64,000 nt of DNA from Caenorhabditis elegans (lineage: Eukaryota; Nematoda; Chromadorea; Rhabditida; Rhabditidae). The stretch is from NCBI RefSeq assembly GCF_000002985.6, contig NC_003280.10:3344501-3408500 (forward strand), in the 5' to 3' direction. Below are positions 54,301-64,000 of this stretch, in pieces. Under the pieces are notes generated by a model, which worked only from the letters and a program-made list of their open reading frames with translations, was not told where the DNA came from and did not search any database. Within the stretch, counting starts at the first letter, position 1, and each line of letters starts with the position of its first letter. Made by a program: the position numbers and the translations under genes.

Positions 54301-54761
54301 GACCAGCTTATTCACCGCTTTTCTTTTTTTACAATCCCTGTGCCTATCCAGTGCCTGATGATCTTTGTAATTTTCACATGTCGCTTTATAAAAGTCTTCA
54401 CACGACTTAGTAGCGGTATCAGAATAGGCTTTCTTTAAAAAAAATCACAATTAAACCCGCCAAATGTCGGGCGCTTTGTACTCACAAGTTCCTGAGCAAG
54501 TATGATACATTGTGGAGATTCACAAAACTGAGGTGTTACTCTTGATTTTGAATGAAAGTGGAAAGTATACAAAGTAAAAAGTCCGACCACAATTATACCA
54601 TTCAAGATTCTCAAAACCACCCAAAACTTTTCATTTTTTCGTATTTCGAGAGAAACCTCTTTCCAGCTCTTTTTCTTTTTCTGAAGCAAAAAAAATAAAT
54701 TTGTATGCGAAGATAGACCTGATTTTACCTGATTTTTTCCCCGATTTTTCTGATTTGCCAT
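51344..54761 (-). CDS. M13-family pseudo-peptidase 3
   Basis: Close paralog of gene 2. Exon 1 is tiny (MANQKNRGKNQ, 54761 on), spliced to KKKKSWKEVSLEIRKNEKF, a membrane helix (VLRILNGIIVVGLFTLYTF) and stalk CESPQCIILAQEL. The zinc site reads GFILGRELGRSLD (RELGR at 51931-51945) instead of HExxH; the Glu-helix is QNEMFADFIGHEA. The C-terminus is NMPQFALAFECASDDDMNPQ.. KCSMF. The same double His-to-Arg change in genes 2 and 3 means the loss preceded their duplication, and both frames have stayed open since. This suggests a retained non-enzymatic role (ligand binding or scaffolding) rather than decay. Introns contain TGCCTAC minisatellites and GCAGCCGACA repeats. Confidence 0.85.
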
Positions 54762-55296
54762 GAGATCACTTTTAAGTAAATTTGAACCACGTGTCCGATA
54801 ATTTGTATCGATTTTTTGAAATAAAATTTTTTTTGGAGAATAGAAACACAGTTTGGGAGCGTGGAAATAGTTAAAATTTGAGCGTGAGAAATTTAATTTT
54901 TCAATTTAAAATTCAATTTTTTTAGTTTAAAAAATATAATTTTCGCTGGACTAAAACGGAAGCCAGTAACCTAAGTGTCTAGTGCGTGCCTATAGCCGAC
55001 GTACACCTAGGCATGCACAGGCGCCTATAGGCCTATAGCCTGTAGGCGCCTGTGCATGCCTAGGTGTACGTGACTGCCTAAATGTCTGTGCCGAACTAGG
55101 TTTCTTCTTATGTAGATGCCTTTCGTGCTGCCTGTGACTACCTAGCTGTCCATGCCTGCCTGCAGGTCAGGTTTCCGGGAAGACCATGGGAGACGTGCCT
55201 GCCTACATGTCGGCCTACTTTTTACATTCTAAATTTCTCTTTAAACACCAAACAACAAGAAAATCAATTCATACTAAATCAAAACTGAGCTGAGGA
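54762..55296. other. Spacer with TGCCTAGG palindrome, between M13 genes 3 and 4
   Basis: Holds the promoter copy of gene 3 and a TGCCTAC-type repeat patch (54970-55230). The patch includes a strong inverted repeat at about 54995-55070 (GTACACCTAGGCATGCACAG facing CTGTGCATGCCTAGGTGTAC). No gene. Confidence 0.6.
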
Positions 55297-58200
55297 TCAG
55301 AACATTTTACACTTCTTCTCCGGGTTCATAGGCGACCCAATCGGACAATTGAACGCCTTCGCAAATTGTGGCATATTTGAGTAGATTCCATTGACACGGA
55401 AAACTTCAGTTGGGTGGGGATCACTGAGGAGCTGCTCCAAACTCTTCATACTGCGAGGACCACAGAAGAACTGAAAAAAAATTGAAGAATTTTGGTTCCT
55501 AGATTATGTCGGCCGCATGTCTTACCAGAGACTGAATTCTAAAATAAAGCTGGTCCAAATTCTTATCCTCAAATCCAATCAGCTTCTGCATTTTCGATAG
55601 ATCCATTTTCTTAAAAGCCCTCCAGGTCACATCACGTCCAACCCAATCACCAACAATTTCACCGATACAATATGTTCCATTCATCTGAAAAACACGAAAG
55701 TTTTGGCTGAAAATCCATTTTCCTCTTCATTTACCTGTTTTCCGTGATCCGGATCATCATAGTTATCGTATTGATCTATCAGACATTGAGCTCGTTTCCC
55801 ATATTCAGTCATATCTTCGGTTTTATACCATCCATCTCTTCTCAGTATTTTTGGATCAATAGAGTGACCAAACTCGTGTCCAATGAGGAATCCCGTAAAG
55901 ATGAGGTTCACATATTCGGGATACGTCGAATCGAAGAATGGATCGTCGAGGAATGGAGCAAGAACAGCTGAAACTCTCTCTCTGAGAATTAATCGAATCA
56001 ACAAAAAAGTTCTTACTCAGAGCATTATCCTTGCTGTCGTAATGAGCATTCACTTCAAGAACTTGGTCACTTGGACTGAGAGGTGTCTGCCCGGCAAGGA
56101 ATTCCATTTGATGTTGAAGACGCAATTGGTGAAGTTTTTGGGACATTTTGTAGTAAGAATCAGAAGCGTCCAGAGTGAGCTGAAATTCAGAAGAATATTG
56201 AAAAGGACAGCCTTGAGAATTTAGCAAAATACATCCACCAATCAACAAAGTGCGAGACGGCGCTGATTGGTTAGAATGGTAGTGTAAATCTCATGCTACC
56301 GTGCTTGATCGTTTTGAAACTGTATTAATGAAAACTAACTAGATATATTTCTTATTAGCACGAGGTTAACCAAGTTAACAAGTATGAGCCTAGGCCTAAA
56401 CTTAAGCATGAGCATAAACCTAAGCCGAAGCCCAGGCCCAAGCCTACACCTAAGCCTAAGCCTAAGTCAAAGCCTAGGCCTACACCTAAGCCTCAGCCTA
56501 AGCCTAAGCCCAAGCCTACCTAGTCTAAAGTTTTAAAAACACCGCTCACTCACATTTTCGTATTCTTTGTCCAACGTCCCTGGCGGATCAAAATGATCTG
56601 GATAACCAATGATTGCTCCGATTGCTTCCACTTTTTTCAAAACTCTTTTTTTGACTGATGGTGTGAAGCTGTCTGATTCCCGAATCATTTCCAGTACATT
56701 TTCCTTCACTGTTTCTGTCAGCTTGGCCACTTCTTCACGGTTTCCCTTATCAACACAGTTTCGCATGAAAACTCGAAGTGACGGGCGTGGTAGCTCTTGT
56801 ACGACAATCTGAAATTTAGTAATTACACAAAATTTTGTATTTTTGGCCTACTTTTTCGCATCTTTCTCTGTCACTTTTTAATCCGAACGTTAGAAATTTG
56901 ATAGAGGAGTGGATGAAATTAAAGATCAAATAATTGGCCAGAGCTCGGTTAGATGTAGATCGAATTATAGTGTCCAGCTGAAACATTAGAAAATATATAA
57001 CCTTCAAAGAGCAGCCGACGTCTCGCGGGTTCAACTTACATGGTTTGTCTCATTATCTCTCACGAACAAAGGATGATGGTAGGTGACGACTTTTTGAAAT
57101 AATGTTCCAAGGAACCTATTCATTTTGCTCCGAGGCATCATCTCCAAAATAAGACCCCGGAAGTTGATCCTTCGAACATCCGGCAACAAACCTACTATCG
57201 AACGCGAAGTTCTGGGCAATTTATCCTAAATCAATACAGTTAAAACTTTCTTTTTTTAACTTTGTAAGAGTGCTCTCACAATTTTGATCCTATTTGAAAG
57301 TTCAAAATATTCGTCCAAATCTTCTGAAAATCCTTGATCCATTTTAATTTCGTTGGCTTCAAGAATCATCTTTACCACCTGACAAAAACGTATATTCTTT
57401 GATTAATTATAGAGATTAAGCTTACTTTTTCTAGAACAGATTTCTGAACTCCTTGCTTCAGAGGTGGCTTAATTAGTACATAAGGTCTCGCGATGAAATC
57501 AAAATGGAAAAATCCAAGATGAGTTTCTCCGAGGTTTACCAATTGCCGGAGCATCTCTGAAACATATCACAATTGGTTAACTGATAAGTGGGGTCCTGGG
57601 GTCCTGGGGGAGCAACCGACACCTCACGAGTCACTACCATTCAAATTAAACTTGGATCCATCCCAATCCTTATCCAACACAGGCCAGGCGCCGATCTTCT
57701 TAATATCACTGAAAATGTCCAAAAGGGCCTGTGGCGGAATAGAATTAAGATCCTGAAACATCCATGTTTAACTTTAAAAGTATGTTCTTTCAACTTACAG
57801 ATATCTTTTGCAACTCTCGACACTTCGCATACACTTGTTTCATAGTATTTTCAGATTTTGAAGTCGACGTCTTGTTTTTGAGGAGAAATTCTATAATAAA
57901 TTGAATATGAATCCAAGCTTCGAACTATCCAGTCAAACCTCGAATCAACTTGGAAAGTGTAGAACGTTTAGTGGCCATTCTGCCTTGACCGATTGCCGAA
58001 TGCTCATAGAATTTCCCACAGAAATGTTGATAGAAATCCTGACACGGATCCACTGACGGGTCTTTGTAGTTGTGCTGAAACCATGAAACAAGACGTTGAA
58101 ATTGACAAAAAAAATTGCACTAACCAGTTCGTGAGCAAGAGTTATACATTCTGGACTTTCACACACATTCCTGGGCTCGTCCACTGTCTGAGTTTCAGAG

Positions 58201-58391
58201 TCAATTGTTGCAGGTTTTTGATCGGGATCTCCACGGGGCAGTGGATCATCGGATTTGAAGACTGGTGCCACGTCAATCGTCATTTTAATGTGGACAGTCA
58301 CCAGAGCCAGGAAGACGATCAAAAGTAGAAGATTCAAAGCAAAAGCTATCCAGGGGCTTGACAACTTCTCTTTCACTTTTTTCATGTTCAT
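55297..58391 (-). CDS. M13 peptidase 4 (neprilysin-like)
   Basis: Starts MNMKKVKEKLSSPWIAFALN at 58391, with a membrane helix (LLLLIVFLALVTVHI) and stalk ending CESPECITLAHEL. Later exons include LDTIIRSTSNRALANYLIFN and VDKGNREEVAKLTETVKENV. The catalytic exon reads GFLIGHEFGHSID (HEFGH at 55864-55878), the second ligand helix GEIVGDWVGRDVTW, and the end CPIGSPMNPEKKCKMF. HExxH is intact and the Glu of the second helix is present, but NEIIAD.. GHE of the paralog is GEIVGD.. GRD, so the active site is slightly unusual. Predicted extracellular zinc endopeptidase. It is the closest relative of genes 5 and 6, which lie on the opposite strand, head-to-head with it. A TTAGGC tract (56385-56520) lies in an intron. 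Confidence 0.87.
56385..56520. repeat. GCCTAA (telomere-like) tract in an intron of M13 gene 4
   Basis: About 135 bp of degenerate GCCTAAGCCTAA units, the reverse complement of the TTAGGC telomere repeat. It is the longest such tract in the window. Confidence 0.85.
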
Positions 58392-59418
58392 GTTTTTGGA
58401 AAAATCTCGAGAGAATTCTCACTGAAAAGCACTGGAAACCAATGCGACGGAAAAGTTGAACTGATTTTCTTTATCGATTTTTCAAATCAAAACGATTGGA
58501 TTTTTTCCACGCGATCTAATTAAACCTTGACGTTATGAGAAAAGTGTTTGTTTTTGTTCTACATACAGAAATACAAATAATTTTTGAATGAACTTTTTTA
58601 ACACCAGCAGAGTACTGTAGAATTACTGTAATTTCAGAAAATAAGGAGTTTTGACTTTCAAAGAGGTATTGGACGGGTCTGTAGTGATATTGTAGGAGTT
58701 TGCCGTACTACTGTAGTTTTAGAAAACAAGTTTTTAGAGCATATAGTGGATCACCTAAAATTTGATTAACGGTTAGGTCTATTTCCAAATATGGAGCCGA
58801 AATCAAATATGTTCACTGAACTTTTCAAAAAATAATTCAAAAGTTGATTCCAATAAAGTTAAATTGGCAAGAAATGGAAACAAAAAATTCATTAAGATGG
58901 TTGGTCCCTAAAAAACAGTGTGTCTTGTTGTAAGGGGTTGTAAAGATCTATTCAAAATGGGTTCCCACGGGGAAGGAGACGTATCGTACGTGTAGACACC
59001 TCCATAATAGAGCTAATATCCGAATATATAGGAGGCCATTGGGTTGTGAACATGTGTCTCTCGGTGGCGATATGTTGGCAGCTAAATGTATCTCTCTTCA
59101 AAGAAAATATGAGATTATGAGAAAATATAGGTGATTGATGAATAAATTGGATAGTGTACTTTTCATTGTACGCACCCACCGGAGAATGCCTTTTATGGTG
59201 CTATATTTCTTTCCGAGTAATTCAGAAATTCGGAGTTCAACTACCTTTTTTGAAAAAAAGAAAGATTTGCGTGAAAATAAACTTGCTGGAATGAAAAAAA
59301 AGTAGAACGTGATGATTAAAATTAAAGTTCAAATCAGTTCCAACTTTTCTTCACATTGGTTTCAAGTGCTCTTTTCGAAAAGTGCGTCATCAATTTGCTT
59401 GGACGCCATCTTCTGAAA
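58392..59418. promoter_or_regulatory. Divergent intergenic region, M13 genes 4 and 5
   Basis: Shared region between head-to-head genes. A conserved block ending TTTCAAGTGCTCTTT (59320-59385) is found again upstream of gene 6 (62550-62610). A related inverted version (AACCAATGCGACGGAAAAGT) lies upstream of gene 4 (58440-58470), suggesting a common duplicated promoter. The middle holds CTGTAGAATTACTGTA-type repeats (58610-58730) and no supported gene. Confidence 0.5.
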
Positions 59419-62288
59419 ATGAATGTCAAGAAAGTGAAAGAGAAGCTCTCTAGGCCTTGGGTAGCTGTGAACCTTCTACTATTGATCGTCTTCTTGGCTA
59501 TGGTGACTGTGCATATCAAGGTGGAGCCCGTGAATTTGGATGAGTTGTTGTCGATTGGAAATGATGTAGACTCCAAAAATCTGTGCGATTCTCCAGAGTG
59601 TATTACGCTCTCTCACGAGCTGGTTTGTGTTTTGTGACAATTTTAATATGTAATTTCATAGTTTCAGCTCAACTACCAAGACCCATCAGTGGATCCGTGT
59701 GTGGACTTCTTTCAGCATTCTTGTGGAAGATTCCATGAACAGTCAGTATCTGAATCAAGACTTCAAAAAAAGAAACATATTCTTCGGAAACAGATTCGAG
59801 GTTTGATTGCTTTTCCACCTCTTATCATTTTTTTTCTTAATTTAGAGTTTCTACACAAAATCCAGAATTCCACTTCTAAATCGGAAAACTTGATGAAACT
59901 AGTATTCGATAAATGTGAAGCTTCAAAAAAGACGAGTGTAAGTTTTGAAGCAACCATTTTGAACTTGAATAGATTATTTCAGAATGATAATTACAAAATT
60001 TCACGTGATGCAATCCATGACGTGTTCAATGATATCAAGAAAATCGGCGCGTGGCCACTATTAGATAAGAATTGGGATGGTTCTAAGTTTGATTTGAATG
60101 GTGAGGATCCAAAATTTTGCACTGTCAAGACGTTTTTTTTTTTTTTCAGAAATGCTATCGAATCTAGTCAAACTGGGAGCAACTAATCTTGGACTATTCC
60201 AATTAGATTTCAGAATCTTAACTGAGGGAAAGTTTGTAAGAATCGCTCCAACTCTCGGGAGTATTGTTCATAATTCTACAATGATATCGGTTGTTTTGAA
60301 CTATTAAAAGGAAATGAACTGAACACTTTTCCAGATGATATCGGAAATTCTTGAGGCCAATGGAGTTCAACCGGATAGTGAGGAAATTTCAAAAGAATTC
60401 GAGGAGTATTCAAGCCTTCAAATGAAACTGGCTAAAGTGAGAAAATTGAATAATTCGTCAGTTTTAATACCATGGAATTATTTAGTACCAAAGTTCTGGA
60501 AAATTAAGCATTTCATTGCCGGGTGTCAGAAGCATCAACTTCTCGAGTCTGATAACGGAGATGATTCACCCAAGCAGAGTCAGCAAGATTTTTGGAAAGA
60601 TAAGAGTCGTAACTTCTGAACATCCATTGTTTTTCAAATCGAATGAAACAGAGAGTGTGAGTTGAAAGAACACTTAACAAAAAAAAAAGTCAGCATCGTC
60701 AGCAAGAAGTGATAGCGAAAACTATGACCCATGCTTTGTTTTGTATTCCAACTACAAAAGCTTTTGAGAGTCAATAAAAAATAAAAATAATGTGTTTTAG
60801 CTCGACACAATAATTGAATCAACATCTAACAAGACTTTGGCTAATTTTTTGATTTTCAATTATATTCAGTCTTCCTACAATATTATGAAAGGAGCCAGAC
60901 GTGGAAATTGTGAAGATGTGAATCTTTTTATCAATGTAAAGCTTTATGAGATGGTTGTTTCAGGATGTGAGAAGAGAATTTCCACGTGCATCACTCCGAG
61001 TTTTCATGCGAAACTTCGTTGACAAGGGTAACCGAGATGGAGTAAAGAAGCTGACGGAGGAATTGAAAAAGAATACTCTGGAAATGATTCAGGACACAGA
61101 AAACTTGGCACCTCCGGTTAAAGAAAGCATGTTAAAGAAAGTTGAAGCAATCAAAGTTACCATTGGTTATCCTGATCATTTTGATCCACCTGGAACATTG
61201 GATAAGGAGTTTGAAAATGTATGGGTAGTTTTTAATAGAAAATTATTTCCGGCAATGGTCAGATCATTTATATTTCAGTTTGACTTGGACTCTACCGATT
61301 CTTACTACAGAATATTTCAAAAACTTAATCGTCTTCGTAGTGAACAACAAATGGAGTTCATCGCTGGAGAGACACCCATCAGCCCGATAAAAGAAGTTCT
61401 AAAAGTGAATGCTAATTACAAACGTTCGAAAAACGCTCTAAGTGAGTTATCTTTCCTTCCACTGGGCTATTCATTATTTTACAGCTGTCTTTGCTCCATT
61501 CCTCGACGATCCATTCTTCGACATCACGTATCCCGACTATGTGAACCTCTTTTTCTCCGGCTTCCTTATTGCGCATGAAATAGGACATTCCGTTGACGCA
61601 AATGGACTTGGCTATGATGAAAATGGAAAACCTATGGATGGGATTAGACTCGAACATGTAACTGAGTATGGGAAACAAGGTCAATGTCTAGTAGATCAAT
61701 ATGATAACTATGATGATCCGGTTTACGGCAAAAAAGTGAGAAGAGAATGGAACGCATTTCCAGATATCAAGAGATTTTCAGATGAATGGAACACATTCGA
61801 TAAACGAGATCATTGCTGATTGGGTTGGGCACGAAGTAACCTGGAGGGCTTATAAGAAGATGGATACTTCAAAAATGCTGTCGCTCATTGGCCTTAAGGA
61901 TATCAATATGGATCAGCTTTATTTCAGAGTCCAGTCACTGGTAAGACATGTTTTATTCCAAAAGGATCCGGACGGAGCAGAAATATACTATTATATTTTT
62001 TTTGGAATACGATCTTACTTACTTACTGATACTTACTGATAGTGAGAGAACCAATTAGATTGACGAATAGGCATTTGGGCCAGTGCAATTAGCCGATAAT
62101 TGTAAATTAACCTAGAAACCATGCTGTTTCAGTTATTCTGTCGAGAACGTGATACGATAAGCTTGGAAGAAACTCTCAAAGATGTATATCCAACAGACAA
62201 TTTCCGTGTCAATGGAGCATATGCCAGAGTTTGCGGAGGCGTTCAATTGTCCGGTTATATCACCTATGAATCCGGAGAAGAAGTGTAA
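59419..62288 (+). CDS. M13 peptidase 5, active site intact but C-terminus frameshifted
   Basis: Starts MNVKKVKEKLSRPW at 59419; exon 1 ends at 59622 and exon 2 begins at 59668 (LNYQDPSVDPCVDFFQHSCG). Membrane helix: NLLLLIVFLAMVTVHI. Internal exons are all recoverable, including one from 60494 after an unusual TTATTTAG acceptor (YQSSGKLSISLPGVRSINF). The active site reads GFLIAHEIGHSVD (HEIGH at 61574-61588) and INEIIADWVGHEVTWRAYKK. In the last exon (near 62205-62220) an 8-nt deletion relative to gene 4 follows VNGAY. The frame then ends GEEV-stop at 62288, while the conserved end (FAEAFNCPVISPMNPEKKCK) is still readable in another frame. The final conserved Cys is lost, so folding may be impaired. 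Confidence 0.82.
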
Positions 62289-62646
62289 AATGTTCTGAAA
62301 CTTTGAGTGCTTTTGTTTTTGTGGATTATAAAAAATTGAAAAAAAATTGTGTAGTTTTTTTAAATGAACAATAAAAACTGCGCGGTTCTGTAAGGTTCAT
62401 CCGGCGACGACAAAAAATCTAATCTGCTTTTCCAACTAACATCTTATTCAGAAATCCGGAGTTCAAACAGTCCCCGTGTGAGAAAATAAAATATATTTTG
62501 CGTGAAGATGAACTTACAGTGACAAAAATGTGCAACGTAATGATAAAAATTAAAGTTCAAATCAGTTCCAACTTTTCTTCACTTTGGTTTCAAGTGCTCT
62601 TTCCGAAAAGTGCTTTGTCAATTTGGTTGGACATATTCTTTAAAAG
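62289..62646 (+). promoter_or_regulatory. Upstream of M13 gene 6
   Basis: Contains the duplicated promoter block (AAATCAGTTCCAACTTTTCT, TTTCAAGTGCTCTTT; 62550-62610) shared with gene 5. Confidence 0.5.
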
Positions 62647-64000
62647 ATGAATGTTGAGAAAATGAGAGAGAAGTTCTCCAGCCCCTGGATCGCTTTGAAC
62701 CTTTTACTTTTGATGGTCTTCCTCGCTTTGGTGACTGTTCATATCAAAATGACTGTTGAGGTGAAACCGGTGAAGTTAGATGAGCTGTTGTCAAATGCTG
62801 CTGACTCTAGAAATCTCTGTGAATCCCCGGATTGTATAACTCTCTCCCACGAACTGGTTTGTGATTTCCAAATTCAACTTATAGTTCCAAGGCTTCAGCT
62901 CAACTACCAAGACCCATCAGTGGATCCGTGCGTGGACTTTTTTCAGCATGCGTGTGGAAGATTCCATGAACAGTCTTCAGTTGAGTCAAGAACTCAGAAA
63001 AAGCGGTATATTCTTCAAAAACAGATTCGAGGTTTGAATGCTTCTCCATCTCTTATCATTTTTGAAATTCAGAGTTTCTACACAACAACAAGACTTCAAC
63101 TTCAAAATCCGAAAATTTGATGAAACTGGTATTCGATAAATGTGAAGCGTTACAAAAGAGCCAAGTACAGTTTGGCGTACGATTTCCAAACATGAAAAAT
63201 TTTTCAGAATACAGGTTATCTTCAAGAAGTCCATGAAGTATTTAATGATATCAAAAAAATCGGTGCGTGGCCACTATTGGATAAGAATTGGGATGAATCT
63301 AAATTTGACTTGAATGGTGAGGTGTATTTTGTTACTAAAATGTTATTTTTCGTTCAGAAATGCTGACAAATCTAGTCAAACTGGGAGCAACCAACTTTGG
63401 ACTATTTCAATTCAATTTCTTGGGCTTAATTATGGGCAATTTTGTGGAAATTGCTCCAACTGAAAAGTCAGATGTTGAAGAGATTCAAGTGAATTAGGTG
63501 AACCTGAACGAACTTCTGAAGAGGATTTAATTAAAAACGTTTTCAGATGGTGTTGGATATTCTCAAAGGAAATGGAATTGAACCGGATAGAGAAGAGATA
63601 TCGAGGGAGTTGGAGGAATACTCTATGCTTGAAAAAAAGTTAAAAATTGTAAGGAACATAAGTCTGTCAGTTTTAATTACCTGAACTTAATTAAGGTAAA
63701 GGAGAATGAAACAATATCTTTAAACTTGATATTGCCGGATGTCAGAAGCGTAAACTTTTCGGGTCTTATAGCGGAGATGAGTCACCCAAGCAGGGTTAGC
63801 AAGCTTTCTGGAATGATAACACCAAAGATTATCACAAATAAACATCCATTGTTATTCGAGACTAATGGAACAGAAAGTGTGAGTCTAGTAGAACTGTTGC
63901 AGAATTCTGAAAATGTGTAATTTGTTTCAGCTTGATGCAATTATTGAATCTACATCAAATAGAACATTGGCTAACTATCTGATTTTTAATTATATCCAGT
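62647..64000 (+). CDS. M13 peptidase 6, 5' part (runs off the right edge)
   Basis: Tandem copy of gene 5. It starts MNVEKMREKFSSPWIALNLL with a membrane helix (LLLLMVFLALVTVHI), stalk CESPDCITLSHEL, then LNYQDPSVDPCVDFFQHACG. Further exons (TSTSKSENLMKLVFDKCEAL; EVFNDIKKIGAWPLLDKNWD; MLTNLVKLGATNFGLFQFNF; VLDILKGNGIEPDREEISRE; LDAIIESTSNRTLANYLIFN) are in frame with normal splice sites as far as the window shows. The catalytic region lies outside, so activity cannot be judged. M13 N-terminal domain; predicted type II membrane peptidase. Confidence 0.85.

Noticed and set aside
59356-59418. Upstream in-frame ATG for M13 gene 5
   Set aside because: Paralogs 4 and 6 begin at the MN(V/M) position; the extra 21 codons fall in the shared promoter block.

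Overview
The window is eukaryotic, from a Caenorhabditis nematode: C. elegans itself or something very close to it. The evidence is short (about 45-50 nt) introns ending in TTTCAG, trans-splice-like acceptors directly before start codons, degenerate TTAGGC interstitial telomere repeats, nematode-specific gene expansions (MATH-BTB 'BATH' genes, F-box/FTH genes, M13 peptidases), and familiar worm dispersed repeats. No bacterial or viral features were seen.

Layout. (1) 1-16.9 kb is an F-box/BATH arm. It holds the 5' end of an F-box gene leaving the window (minus), an inverted pair of near-identical BATH genes (A minus, B plus) flanking two F-box paralogs that both carry frame breaks, a MADF-like gene, and BATH-C. 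The last intron of BATH-B holds a 7568-bp PIF/Harbinger transposon (6545-14112). It has TAA target duplications, 1.3-kb inverted arms, an apparently intact DDE transposase, a broken MADF-type second ORF, a captured gene of unknown function, and a nested 1.1-kb element with TA duplications.

(2) 17-43 kb is a cluster of small, mostly charged, coiled-coil-like genes whose reconstructed introns are all phase 0. They are interleaved with BATH-D, E, F, G and H. D, G and H look broken. Introns and spacers here are loaded with repeats: TTTGCCGG arrays, a 2.46-kb foldback element carrying heat-shock-element-like arrays, a 590-bp palindrome, an 18-G tract and TTAGGC tracts.

(3) 43.8-64 kb is a tandem array of six M13 (neprilysin-like) genes, four on minus and two on plus. 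Genes 1, 4 and 5 keep HExxH. Genes 2 and 3 have RELGR there and are predicted pseudo-peptidases. Gene 2 also has a long Asn-Pro-Ala repeat N-terminus. Gene 5 has an 8-nt deletion that frameshifts its conserved C-terminus. Gene 6 runs off the window.

Functionally this looks like a fast-evolving autosomal arm: substrate-recognition subunits for CUL3 (BATH) and SCF (F-box) ligases, extracellular peptidases, and a lineage-specific family of small coiled-coil proteins. Birth, decay and transposon insertion are all visible. Exon models come from reading splice signals and comparing paralogs within the window; none was checked against transcripts or databases.
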